This document shows, piece by piece, positions 20,037-28,437 of a stretch of 46,233 bases of DNA. Each line of letters starts with the position of its first letter. The first letter of the stretch is position 1. The stretch covers positions 1 to 46,233 of the forward strand of contig JAFLEF010000059.1 in assembly GCA_017309115.1 (NCBI GenBank), read 5' to 3'. The translations under genes were made by a program, and so were the position numbers. Origin of the DNA: Verrucomicrobiota bacterium. GTDB lineage: Bacteria; Verrucomicrobiota; Verrucomicrobiia; Limisphaerales; UBA9464. A model generated the notes under the pieces. That model saw nothing but the letters and a program-made list of their open reading frames with translations, made no database searches and was not told the DNA's origin.

Positions 20037-20882
20037 TTGACCAAACTCCTTCCCCAAGCTGCCCGCATGCAAGCGGTGTTTGACCAACTCGTGCTGGAAT
20101 TGGAAAAGCCCCGTCCCCTGACGGCGCAAAGTCTCAAGTATCTGGCTGGAACCTATGGACTGGGACGCGATGAGGTCGGTTCCTTTCTCGACCGGGAGCT
20201 GGCCCAACTCGCCGACGACGAAATCGATCTCGCCCTCTCTTCCCAATTCACTCCCAAGCTGGCCGACCAGGCGGTCTTCGCCGCTATCCTCGGCGCGCAG
20301 TCAGTAGATCGGTCCGAATGGCCCCACTGGATCGAGCGCTTGCATCAGCGCCCTACCCTGGCCTGTCTGGTCACCGAGGCCGGAACCTCCCACCGCAGTC
20401 CGCTCCGAACCGTCACATTGGAACGTTACCTCCACCGACTGCGCCTGGAAGCCACCGTCCCGACGACCTTGTTTCGTTTGATTGGATCGCTCCCGCCCAT
20501 CGCTGACCGGCCGTTGTTGCTGGCAATCGCTCGACGCGCCATTTGGGACACTCCCGGCCGACAAGACATTCTCCTAAAGTTCCTGGCTGGGAGCTGCGCT
20601 GCCGACACCTATCAACTTGCGGATGTGGAAGCGTTGCTCGGGCTGATGGAATCCGCGAGCCCTCTGGATCTGGCCGAATTGCAGCAGCGACTACCGGATT
20701 GGGAGCAGATCCTTCGAAGTCAGCTCGCCACCGCCGCCATGCCGCGCCCGTTCTTCAATCTTCAAGTCGAGGAAATGCACGGCGGCGGGCGGGATCGACG
20801 TCCGGCCGACGCCGGCGGCAAGGACCGCAAGCAGGCCGAATTGGCCTTTCTGGGACGGCTCGGTCAAACCCTGTTCCCCTGA
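20037..20882 (+). CDS. Uncharacterised helical protein
   Basis: 281 residues if read from TTG 20037; an ATG at 20067 (MQAVFDQLVLEL) is an alternative. No family recognised. It is predicted mostly alpha-helical, with a region RLHQRPTLACLVTEAGTSHRS and a charged glycine-rich C-terminus (HGGGRDRRPADAGGKDRKQ). No signal peptide or membrane segment, so probably cytoplasmic. Its TGA overlaps the ATG of the DUF1415 gene by one base (TGATG), which indicates coupled translation and perhaps a shared process. Confidence 0.7.
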   Translation: MTKLLPQAARMQAVFDQLVLELEKPRPLTAQSLKYLAGTYGLGRDEVGSFLDRELAQLADDEIDLALSSQFTPKLADQAVFAAILGAQSVDRSEWPHWIERLHQRPTLACLVTEAGTSHRSPLRTVTLERYLHRLRLEATVPTTLFRLIGSLPPIADRPLLLAIARRAIWDTPGRQDILLKFLAGSCAADTYQLADVEALLGLMESASPLDLAELQQRLPDWEQILRSQLATAAMPRPFFNLQVEEMHGGGRDRRPADAGGKDRKQAELAFLGRLGQTLFP

Positions 20883-21469
20883 TGTCGCCTTCCTTCGTTT
20901 CCCCTGAGGTGGATCCACCCGACCTGGTGTTGTCACGCACCCGCCAGTGGATCGAACGGGCCGTAATCGGGCTCAATCTCTGTCCCTTTGCCCGGGCGGT
21001 GTATGTGCGAAATCAAATTCGCATGGTCGTGAGCGCGGCCCGCACCGAGGAGCAGCTTCTGGTCGAACTCCAGACCGAATTATTCCGGCTGCAGGACACC
21101 CCGCCGGAACAGACCGACACCACCCTCCTGATCCACCCGGAAGTCCTCACCCAGTTCGAGGACTTCAATGAGTTTCTGGGTCCTGCGGAAAAGGCCCTCC
21201 GCCTGAGTGGACTGGCCGGCGAGATTCAAATCGCCAGCTTTCATCCGCAGTATCGGTTCGCCGGCACCGATCCAGAGGACATCACGAACTACACCAACCG
21301 CGCCCCCTATCCGATTCTGCACCTACTCCGGGAAGCCAGCGTCAGCCGGGCCGTGAACTCGGTCTCCGATCCCGGAGCCATTGTGGAGGCCAATTTGGAG
21401 ACCCTGCGCAACCTGGGTCATCGGGGTTGGCAGCGACTGGGATTGTCGTCCGGACCGGCGGCGTCCTGA
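20882..21469 (+). CDS. DUF1415 family protein
   Basis: 195 residues from ATG 20882; the frame is open further upstream but that part overlaps the preceding gene. The match to DUF1415 is clear from WIERAVIGLNLCPFARAV, TTLLIHPEVLTQFEDFNEFL, IASFHPQYRFAGT and the signature NYTNRAPYPILHLLREASV. The family is widespread, cytoplasmic and uncharacterised; the conserved NLCPFA Cys and the FHPQY His hint at a metal or redox site, but that is inference. Confidence 0.88.
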   Translation: MSPSFVSPEVDPPDLVLSRTRQWIERAVIGLNLCPFARAVYVRNQIRMVVSAARTEEQLLVELQTELFRLQDTPPEQTDTTLLIHPEVLTQFEDFNEFLGPAEKALRLSGLAGEIQIASFHPQYRFAGTDPEDITNYTNRAPYPILHLLREASVSRAVNSVSDPGAIVEANLETLRNLGHRGWQRLGLSSGPAAS

Positions 21470-21544
21470 TTCAGGAAACGCCGACCAAGGGATTTTAGCT
21501 CTGGCCGATGCGGTGCGACTCCGTCATTGGTTGCCCGTTGATTT

Positions 21545-24160
21545 GTGGATAACCCTCCCTCACCTAGCCGACCTCGTTCGCCCACCAAACTGGGCGATTT
21601 CGAGGTTATTCGCGAAGTGGGTCGCGGCGGCATGGGCATTGTCTACGAGGCGAAACAGATTTCTCTCAATCGCCGGGTGGCGCTCAAGGTATTGAGCGGC
21701 GCGGTGCTTTCGAGCTCCCGAGCCGTCACCCGTTTTCGCCGGGAGGCAGCCGCGGCCGCGCGACTGCACCACACCAACATCGTCCCCATTTACTCCATTG
21801 GCGAAGACGAAGGCACACACTTCTACGCGATGGAATTCATCGAGGGACCGTCCCTCGACTTCGTCATCCGCCAGTGGCAGGTCCAGATTTCCGTCGACCA
21901 ATCCACCCGCGCCCACACCCCGTTCGGCAGCCGAAAGAGCAACCCCATCCCCAAAGTTCCCTCCAGCGGGCCCGATGACCGGATTCATGCGGCCGAAACG
22001 GTCGCCGGCCCGTCTGATCCATTGCCGCTGACGCCCATCATCCCGCGGGTCGTTCCGGGCAATGTCTTTCTCAAGCCCAATTCCTTCGATGAAATTGCCC
22101 AGTTGATTGCCGGGGTGGCAGATGGATTGGAACACGCCCATCGACATGGAATCATCCACCGGGATGTCAAACCCTCCAACCTGCTCCTCTCACCGGAGGG
22201 AATTCTTAGCATCAATGATTTTGGTCTGGCCCGGGTGTTGGAGGAACCTTCCGTCACGTTGTCCGGCGAATTTCTCGGTTCACCGCTGTACGCGTCACCC
22301 GAGCAAATCACGGGCAATCCCGACCAACTCGATCACCGGACGGATGTCTATTCCCTGGGCGCCACGCTGTATGAACTGCTGACCTTGCGTCCGCCCTTCC
22401 CCGGCGAAGGTCGGGAACAGGTGCTGGCCCAGGTTCTACGCGACGAACCTACGCCGCTGCGAAAGATCAATCCCAAGGTTCCGCTGGACCTCGAGACCAT
22501 CTGCCTCAAGGCCATCGAAAAGGATCCGAACCGGCGGTATCAGCACGCTCGCGATCTGGCCGAGGATCTGCGCCGATACGTCAACCGCTATGCCATCACC
22601 GCCCGCCGGACCCATCCGCTCCAGCGGCTCGTCAAGTGGAGCAAACGACATCCCGCCCTTGCCGCGTCAATCAGCCTCCTCCTGCTCTCCGGAATCATCG
22701 CGTTCATTGGTGTTCGCCAGCATCGGCTGCTAAACGAACAGCGTTTGGCCGAGAAGCGGGTGCTGGAACAGCGTCTGCTCAAGGAAACCGAGGAACGAAC
22801 CCTGATTTACACGCTTAGTGGCGACTTGGGTTCAGCGGAGGCGTTGCTGCCCGACGCCGAACGTCTGGGAGCGGCACCAGCGTGGCTGGCCCTGCGGCGG
22901 GGTCAGATTGCCTATCAGCGTGGTGATTACGATCGGGCGCTGAAGTTCCTTCAGGAGGCTGCGTCCCGGGGAGCGGGAGGCCCGGACCTTTCCACCCGCG
23001 GCCTTCTCTCTGCCACCTATGCGGCCACCTACGAATGGGAGCTTTCGAAAAAGCTGGCCGAAGAGGTGATGAAGGAACAGCCCACCACAGCTGAGGAATT
23101 CCTTTTCAAAGGCCTTGCTGAGTCGCTTTACGACCCGGTCCAAGGACTGAAGGATCTGGATGAAGCCGTACTCCGCCGGGACTCGGTCATGGCCCGGGTG
23201 GTCCGGGCGGAAACCAAAGCCCGCTACGCCATCATTCGGACGGATCTCAAGAAGGCCGAAGAAGCCGTCAAGGACGCCACCGTGGCCGAGGGCATGTGGC
23301 CGGGAAATCCCAACGCCCTGGCTGCCCGCCTATTCACCTGCCTGTGCGCTGCCACGCTGTTTCAGATTGAACAACAGCCGCAGAAACGGGCCGCCGTTCT
23401 GGAACAAGCCGACGCCGACGCGCGCGCTCTGGAAGCGTTTCCGGGACTGCCGCTGGGATTGTGGCCACGAGCCATGTACTACCGAACCACCGGTCAGGAA
23501 GATAAGGCGCTCAAGCTACTCCGCCGGGAAGGAGCCACCCTGAGGGATTTTCGCATTCGTTCGGTGTACGTCGAGTTGTTGGTGTGGAATCGCGAATTCA
23601 CCGAGGCACTGGCCGCCTTGGAGTCGTTCTACCCGCCCGCCCGCCTCCAGAACCGTGAACTCATGCGGGCCCTGATTTTGGCGATGATACCCGATCGGCA
23701 CGCGGACGCTCTAAACGCCTTCAACGACCTGACCACCCACTGGGGCCAGGGCGATCTCCCAGCCTGGCGCCAAACCATCCTGTTGCTGCTGGGTCGGAAT
23801 CAACAGGCCGTGGAAGATAGCGCCCGGGTTTTGCAGAATCCCGAGTCGCTCCCCGGCCTCTCTCGGGAATGGTACCTCCAACTGCTGGCGTACTACGCCG
23901 ACCGAATCACCCCGGAGCAGTTGCTCGCCGCCGCGGGAAAGTCCCAGCTGCGCATCTGCGATGCCGAGTTCTTCATCGGCTTGAAGGAACTGGCCCAAGG
24001 ACGCCGCGAAGAGGCCCGCCGACATCTCTCCAACGCCGTCAACTCCGGGGTCTTTTTCCTGTTCGCGCATCAGATGAGCCACGGAATCCTGGCCCAATTG
24101 GACCACGATCCCACCTGGCCCCCCTGGATTCCTGCGAACCCGCCACCGGCAAATCGTTGA
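21545..24160 (+). CDS. Transmembrane Ser/Thr protein kinase with TPR-like C-terminal domain
   Basis: 871 residues from GTG 21545. The kinase domain has the Gly loop GRGGMGIVYEAK, catalytic Lys at about 48 (VALKVL), HRDVKPSN with HRD at 205-207, DFG at 225-227, and SPLYASPEQITG in the activation segment. About 65 extra residues rich in Ser and Pro lie between the hinge and the C-lobe helix (roughly 115-180). One transmembrane segment at about 371-391 (AASISLLLLSGIIAFIGV) is followed by a long helical region with TPR-like units. This is the Hanks-type receptor kinase common in Planctomycetes and Verrucomicrobia. The input signal and substrates are unknown. Confidence 0.93.
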   Translation: MDNPPSPSRPRSPTKLGDFEVIREVGRGGMGIVYEAKQISLNRRVALKVLSGAVLSSSRAVTRFRREAAAAARLHHTNIVPIYSIGEDEGTHFYAMEFIEGPSLDFVIRQWQVQISVDQSTRAHTPFGSRKSNPIPKVPSSGPDDRIHAAETVAGPSDPLPLTPIIPRVVPGNVFLKPNSFDEIAQLIAGVADGLEHAHRHGIIHRDVKPSNLLLSPEGILSINDFGLARVLEEPSVTLSGEFLGSPLYASPEQITGNPDQLDHRTDVYSLGATLYELLTLRPPFPGEGREQVLAQVLRDEPTPLRKINPKVPLDLETICLKAIEKDPNRRYQHARDLAEDLRRYVNRYAITARRTHPLQRLVKWSKRHPALAASISLLLLSGIIAFIGVRQHRLLNEQRLAEKRVLEQRLLKETEERTLIYTLSGDLGSAEALLPDAERLGAAPAWLALRRGQIAYQRGDYDRALKFLQEAASRGAGGPDLSTRGLLSATYAATYEWELSKKLAEEVMKEQPTTAEEFLFKGLAESLYDPVQGLKDLDEAVLRRDSVMARVVRAETKARYAIIRTDLKKAEEAVKDATVAEGMWPGNPNALAARLFTCLCAATLFQIEQQPQKRAAVLEQADADARALEAFPGLPLGLWPRAMYYRTTGQEDKALKLLRREGATLRDFRIRSVYVELLVWNREFTEALAALESFYPPARLQNRELMRALILAMIPDRHADALNAFNDLTTHWGQGDLPAWRQTILLLLGRNQQAVEDSARVLQNPESLPGLSREWYLQLLAYYADRITPEQLLAAAGKSQLRICDAEFFIGLKELAQGRREEARRHLSNAVNSGVFFLFAHQMSHGILAQLDHDPTWPPWIPANPPPANR

Positions 24161-24255
24161 CTGGTCGACCGGGTCAATCCCGCCCAGCCCGCCACAGGAC
24201 TGCTCCGGCGTGCGGAGTTGAACGGGGTTTGCTCTTGACCTCACCTCCCTCTCCG

Positions 24256-24271
24256 CCGCTTTGATAAGCGG
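24256..24271 (+). promoter_or_regulatory. Perfect 6-bp hairpin between kinase and borosin locus
   Basis: CCGCTT-TGAT-AAGCGG forms a 6-bp stem with a four-base loop, 69 bp before the repeat-protein ATG. A TTGACC at 24235-24240 could be a -35 box, but no -10 stands at 17 bp. The hairpin has no T run, so it is more likely an operator or a leader element than a terminator. The 179 bp between the kinase stop and ATG 24340 otherwise contain nothing I recognise. Confidence 0.3.
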
Positions 24272-24339
24272 TAAGCCCGCTGAAAGCCTGCTGCAGGTTT
24301 CCGGGTGCTTCTTCCGAACCATCCCTCAACTTCATCTCC

Positions 24340-24705
24340 ATGGAATCCAACTCCGGAACCTCAAGCTCCAACACCACCGTCGTGGTCCATCATGTCGTTC
24401 ACCACGTCGTGCATTACGTCGCCACACCACAACCCTCCTACGCGCTCGCCCAGGGAATGCTGCTGCCACATCCGTCGGCCGGACAGCTGCATCCGGCCCC
24501 TGGCATGATCTTCCCCAGCCCGACGCCGGGCGCCCTGCTCCCCGGACCTGTCGCTGGTCAGATTCATCCCAGTCCCGTCCCCGGAATGATTCATCCGAGT
24601 CCCACTCCGGGAATGATCCTGCCCTCACCAACGGCCACTCCCGGCATGCTCCACGCGGGACCTTCCGCTGGACAATTGGATCCCGGACCTGCCGGCAAAA
24701 ACTGA
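24340..24705 (+). CDS. Gly/Pro nonapeptide-repeat protein with Val/His N-terminal run
   Basis: 121 residues, no family recognised. Residues 1-12 are Ser/Thr/Asn-rich. Residues 13-27 are a Val/His run (TTVVVHHVVHHVVHYV). From residue 39 on there are about nine repeats of consensus G-[MQA]-[IL]-[LHF]-P-[SG]-P-x-[PA] (for example GMIFPSPTP, GQIHPSPVP, GMIHPSPTP, GMILPSPTATP), ending PAGKN. No signal peptide or membrane span is evident. It is 64 bp upstream of the borosin precursor gene on the same strand. It lacks the helical borosin-binding domain. It might be an additional substrate, a scaffold, or unrelated. The reading frame keeps regular amino-acid repeats, which supports real translation. 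Confidence 0.6.
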   Translation: MESNSGTSSSNTTVVVHHVVHHVVHYVATPQPSYALAQGMLLPHPSAGQLHPAPGMIFPSPTPGALLPGPVAGQIHPSPVPGMIHPSPTPGMILPSPTATPGMLHAGPSAGQLDPGPAGKN

Positions 24706-24736
24706 CCGTCTGCGCATCCCGCTCCGTGCTCCCGTT

Positions 24737-24764
24737 CCGGCCCTCATCGGCCGGGCTTTCCCTT
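24737..24764 (+). terminator. Terminator- or attenuator-like hairpin before the borosin precursor
   Basis: CCGGCC-CTCATC-GGCCGG gives a perfect 6-bp GC stem at 24737-24754, followed by a pyrimidine tract (GCTTTCCCTTTTC) that runs up to the precursor ATG at 24770. It could attenuate transcription between the repeat protein and the precursor/methyltransferase pair, or hide the precursor start. No Shine-Dalgarno is visible before 24770. Confidence 0.45.
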
Positions 24765-24769
24765 TTCTC

Positions 24770-25111
24770 ATGACCGGACGCCTCACCCCCTTCCTCGTGG
24801 CCCTCGCTCGCGATCCCGAACTCTACGCTGCCTGGATCCGCCAACCCGAGGCCGTCATGGTCTGGGCCGGGTTGGATGCCGAGGAGCGGGCGGTCCTCCA
24901 TTCGCGGGATCAGGACCGGATCTATCAAGCGCTCTTTCGCCCGCCTTCAGCAGCCGCCGCCCCACCATGGTCGATTGATGGCGGCGTTCCTTCGTCCGCC
25001 TCGGCGGCGGGAACGGCGGTTTACTGGGGCTCGTACGCCTATCCTCCCGTGACCGTGACTCTCCCCGTGACCCCCGCGCCTCCGTCGAGTCCCTCCGCTC
25101 CCTTTGCATGA
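24770..25111 (+). CDS. Split-borosin precursor peptide
   Basis: 113 residues. Residues 5-56 (LTPFLVALARDPELYAAWIR, then QPEAVMVWAGLDAEERAVLH) form a small helical domain. It resembles the SonA borosin-binding domain (the -PEAVM- and -GLxxEE/Q- motifs) and the C-terminal helical segment of OphMA before its core. An Ala/Pro/Ser linker (57-80) leads to a hydrophobic C-terminus, residues 81-105 (GTAVYWGSYAYPPVTVTLPV, then TPAPP), the likely core whose backbone amides would be N-methylated. The tail is Ser/Pro-rich. The stop overlaps the methyltransferase ATG as ATGA. The assignment rests on recalled sequence likeness to the two families; the exact core limits are inferred. Confidence 0.85.
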   Translation: MTGRLTPFLVALARDPELYAAWIRQPEAVMVWAGLDAEERAVLHSRDQDRIYQALFRPPSAAAAPPWSIDGGVPSSASAAGTAVYWGSYAYPPVTVTLPVTPAPPSSPSAPFA

Positions 25112-25899
25112 ACCTCACCTTTGACGAACGACTGGTCGCGGTCGGCACCGGAATCCGCACGGTGGGTCAGCTTACCGGTGAAGCCCTCGCGTGGATCAAA
25201 CGCGCCGACAAGGTCCTTTACGTGCTCAGCGATCCCGTAAGTGAACGGCTCATCCATGACCTGAACCCAACCGGAGCTGAATCCCTCCAACACTTCTATG
25301 TGGAGAACAAAGTTCGCCGGGAGATTTACGAGCAGATGATTCAGTTGACCCTCGGATACGTCCGGTCGGGCCGGGTCGTTTGTTTGGCGGTTTACGGTCA
25401 TCCCGGGGTCTTCGCGTTTCCCACGCACGAGTCCATTCGCCGGGCCCGGGCGGAAGGCTACCAGGCTCGCATGCTGCCGGGTGTTTCGGCCGAAGACTGC
25501 TTGTTTGCTGACTTCAATATCGATCCCGGGTCCGCTGGCTGTCAGTCCTATGAAGCCACCGATTTCCTGGTCAACCGACGAATCACCGACCCGTCGAGTC
25601 ATTTGATCCTCTGGCAAATGATTGTGCTGGGCGACAGCACGTATCGATGGCAGGTGGATTCCCCTCCAGCGATGCGACAGTTCATCGCCCGACTGACCCA
25701 GCAGTATCCCCCGGACCACGTCGTGTATGTGTACGAAGCTTCCATCTTCCCCGGAGTCGAAGCGCGCATCGAACCGGTGACCATCGCCCAACTGGGCCAG
25801 GTGCGGTACACCACCATGTCGACACTCTACGTACCACCATGCGTGGCGCCGCGGGCCGATCTGCAGTTGTACCAATCCCTGGGAATTCCTCTCGGTTAG
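25108..25899 (+). CDS. Borosin alpha-N-methyltransferase (split type)
   Basis: 263 residues, tetrapyrrole-methylase fold. It opens with VAVGTGIRTVGQLTGEAL (SAM-binding loop), has GHPGVFAFPTHESI near residue 98, and ARMLPGVSAEDCLFADFNID at about 120-139, nearly the same words as in OphMA. Tyr64, Arg70 and Tyr74 line up with the OphMA catalytic-pocket residues Tyr66, Arg72 and Tyr76; OphMA Tyr63 is replaced by Gln61. Unlike OphMA it ends right after the catalytic domain (YVPPCVAPRADLQLYQSLGI) and carries no core, so it must act in trans on the overlapping precursor, as SonM does on SonA. It would use SAM to methylate backbone amide nitrogens. No protease, cyclase or exporter gene is adjacent. 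Confidence 0.9.
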   Translation: MNLTFDERLVAVGTGIRTVGQLTGEALAWIKRADKVLYVLSDPVSERLIHDLNPTGAESLQHFYVENKVRREIYEQMIQLTLGYVRSGRVVCLAVYGHPGVFAFPTHESIRRARAEGYQARMLPGVSAEDCLFADFNIDPGSAGCQSYEATDFLVNRRITDPSSHLILWQMIVLGDSTYRWQVDSPPAMRQFIARLTQQYPPDHVVYVYEASIFPGVEARIEPVTIAQLGQVRYTTMSTLYVPPCVAPRADLQLYQSLGIPLG

Positions 25900-26110
25900 G
25901 ACGTCTGGCCGGACCTGGAACCGAGGCCCTCATCGCCTGCGGCTCCGGTCCTTTCCAGAGTGCCGCGCCGAGACGCGCTGGAGCCTCGCTGTTGCTCGCC
26001 ATTGCCAGAGGCTTGCCAAACGGTTGGCTCATCCCTATTCCACAGGCACCCAAACTCACCGGGCAGTCACCTGTCTCGGTCAGCCATTCCAAACTTTCTC
26101 TTGCCGTCCG

Positions 26111-26947
26111 ATGAACCGTTTTCTCAAACCGTTGCCCTGGGTCTCCGCCGCCCTGCTCACCGTCAGTGGATCCGCCGCCATTGTGATTGATCCGCTCAGT
26201 TGGGGATTACCCGTGGGAGCCACGTTTCGGTTGGTGGTGCTGACGACCGGCACCACCGCCGCCACCAGCAGTTCCATCGGCACTTACGACACCTTCGTCA
26301 ACACCCAGGGACTCTCCGGAATCACTTACAACGGCTCTTCGCTAACTTGGCAGGCACTGGGTCAAACCGCGGGTTCCGATCCAACGACGGATGCCACGCG
26401 GTTTAGTTCCCAAGCCAACTCCGTCGCCACTTACAACCTCAACGGCGCCCAGGTCTCCAACACCTCAAGCAATCCGTTCTGGGTCACCGGCGGCTTCAGC
26501 TCCCACCTGGCCCCCATCGACTGGACCATCAACGGTTCCGGTAATCTCGAGCAGGTGTCGGGATCGACTCGGGTCTGGACCGGATTTGATTTCCGGGGAG
26601 ATGCCGTGACTGCCAGCAACTACGACGACGATGGCAATCAGATCGGAACAGTGACCGCCACGTTGGGATCCTCCGCCACGTATCAGGACTACGACTTCGA
26701 CTCCTTCACTCCGATTCCCAACCAAACGCTTTACCCGTATTACGGCCGCGCGGGCGCGAGCGCCAACGGATGGGCTGCGATTGGCGAAGACAGCCCGCTC
26801 AGCACTCAATATCGGATGTACGCGATTTCCGGACCCATCACCGTCACCGCGGTACCGGAAGTGGAAGTGGTCTTCGCCGCCGCCGCACTCGCCCTTGGGG
26901 GCTTCACGTATCGGTTACGCCGAAGCCGAGCAGACCGGGTTGCCTAA
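26111..26947 (+). CDS. PEP-CTERM anchored secreted protein
   Basis: 278 residues from ATG 26111 (the longer frame upstream lacks a leader). A signal peptide ([14 protein letters not shown]) precedes a Ser/Thr/Gly/Asn-rich domain with no recognised fold. The C-terminus has the PEP-CTERM layout: VPEVEVV, then a hydrophobic helix [12 protein letters not shown], then a basic end RLRRSR. Such proteins are exported and processed by an exosortase. None is in the window. The 211 bp upstream of the ATG hold no gene I can support. The stop overlaps that of the convergent DUF1501 gene. Confidence 0.82.
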   Translation: MNRFLKPLPWVSAALLTVSGSAAIVIDPLSWGLPVGATFRLVVLTTGTTAATSSSIGTYDTFVNTQGLSGITYNGSSLTWQALGQTAGSDPTTDATRFSSQANSVATYNLNGAQVSNTSSNPFWVTGGFSSHLAPIDWTINGSGNLEQVSGSTRVWTGFDFRGDAVTASNYDDDGNQIGTVTATLGSSATYQDYDFDSFTPIPNQTLYPYYGRAGASANGWAAIGEDSPLSTQYRMYAISGPITVTAVPEVEVVFAAAALALGGFTYRLRRSRADRVA

Positions 26948-28437
26948 ACGAGCACACTCCGGATCACGTGCCCGTGAACATCGGTCAACCGCCGCGATAC
27001 TCCGTTGTGTTCGTAGGTCAACTGCTCGTGGTCGAGTCCCAGTAGATGCAGCAGTGTGGCGTTGAGGTCATGGATGGACAGCACGTTCTCCACCGCCTTT
27101 CGGCCCAGCTCATCCGTCGCCCCGTAACTCACCCCGGACTGCACACCCGCCCCGGTCAACCAACAGGTAAATCCATCAGGATTGTGATCCCGACCCTGGG
27201 CGCCCTTCTGGAACATCGGCATCCGCCCAAACTCCGTGCACCACACCACCACGGTGTCTTCCAGCAACCCACGCTGACGCAAATCGCGGATCAGGGCCGC
27301 CACCGGCTGATCCATGATCTGCGCGTGAACATCGTACTGTTCCTTCAGCTTGTTGTGGCCGTCCCAATTGAGCGCGCCCCCGCTGGCATAGGCACCGTTG
27401 AACAACTGGACGAACCGGACGCCGCGTTCAATCAGACGCCGAGCCAAGATGCAGTTGCGGGCGAAGGACGCCTTGTTGGGATGGGCCGTGTCATCCGCCC
27501 CATAACTGCGCAGCACATAGGCGGGCTCGGAGGATAGATCACCGATTTCCGGAACGCTCAACTGCATCCGCGCCGCCAATTCGTAACTGGAAATGCGCGC
27601 AGCCAGGCTGCCGTCGTCGGGATTCCGTTCCAGATGGCGCCGGTTGATTTCCTGCAACAGGGCCCGCGCCGCCCGATCGCTGGCGGGGGTGACGGAATCC
27701 GGCGGCAGCAGATTGCGAATCGGATCCTTGGCGCTGAAAGAGGTCCCCTGGAACTCCGCCGGGAGGAAACCCGGACCCCAGTTGTTGATGCTGGCCTGGG
27801 GCACACCCCGAGGATCGGGAATAGCCACGAAGGCCGGCAGATCCTGGTTCTCACTGCCCAGCGCATAACTCACCCACGCCCCTAGGCTGGGGAACCCGTC
27901 GGGAACAAAGCCGGTGGACAGAAAGTTCTCCGCCGGTCCGTGGGTGTTGGTCTTGCTGGTCAACGAGTGGAGGAAGGCGAAGTCGTCAACTTGCTCTGCC
28001 AAATGGGGAACAAGATCCGAAATCATCTTCCCCGACTGTCCTCTCGGCCGAAACTCGTACTGGGGTCGGGCCAGATTTCCCGCGGGCCCCTGGAACGTAA
28101 CCGCCGGACCGCCCACCAGCGGTTGACCATCCTGGCGAATCAGCTCGGGCTTGTAGTCCCACGTCTCCAACTGGCTCACCGCTCCCGCGCAAAAGATCAC
28201 CAGAATCCGCCGGGCTCGCGGCTCATAGTGCGGCGACCGAGGCCGATAAGGATGCCCCGGATCGATCACCGGCGGGGTCGCCCCGAGAAGTCCTTCGGCG
28301 CCCAGCAGAGACGTCAGCGCCACTCCGCCCAGACCGGTGGCCGTCCGGGCCAAAAACTGACGTCGATCCAGCAAATGTCGGCCCGTGACCGACAGGGCTT
28401 CCGGGCGATGGAGGGTGCTGGAAAACGAAGGAGTCAC
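26944..28437 (-). CDS. DUF1501 family (sulfatase-fold) secreted protein, second copy
   Basis: 497 residues. A Tat-like leader ([24 protein letters not shown]) is followed by the family landmarks [57 protein letters not shown] and [17 protein letters not shown]. It differs in several motifs from the copy at 3.3-4.8 kb, so the two are diverged paralogues. The ATG overlaps the stop of the PSD1 gene by 4 bp, so they form an operon. Confidence 0.9.
   Translation of the reverse strand: MTPSFSSTLHRPEALSVTGRHLLDRRQFLARTATGLGGVALTSLLGAEGLLGATPPVIDPGHPYRPRSPHYEPRARRILVIFCAGAVSQLETWDYKPELIRQDGQPLVGGPAVTFQGPAGNLARPQYEFRPRGQSGKMISDLVPHLAEQVDDFAFLHSLTSKTNTHGPAENFLSTGFVPDGFPSLGAWVSYALGSENQDLPAFVAIPDPRGVPQASINNWGPGFLPAEFQGTSFSAKDPIRNLLPPDSVTPASDRAARALLQEINRRHLERNPDDGSLAARISSYELAARMQLSVPEIGDLSSEPAYVLRSYGADDTAHPNKASFARNCILARRLIERGVRFVQLFNGAYASGGALNWDGHNKLKEQYDVHAQIMDQPVAALIRDLRQRGLLEDTVVVWCTEFGRMPMFQKGAQGRDHNPDGFTCWLTGAGVQSGVSYGATDELGRKAVENVLSIHDLNATLLHLLGLDHEQLTYEHNGVSRRLTDVHGHVIRSVLV

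Noticed and set aside
24235-24268. Sigma-70 promoter for the borosin locus (TTGACC ... GATAAG)
   Set aside because: Spacing of about 20-22 bases is too long and the -10 match is poor; not supported.
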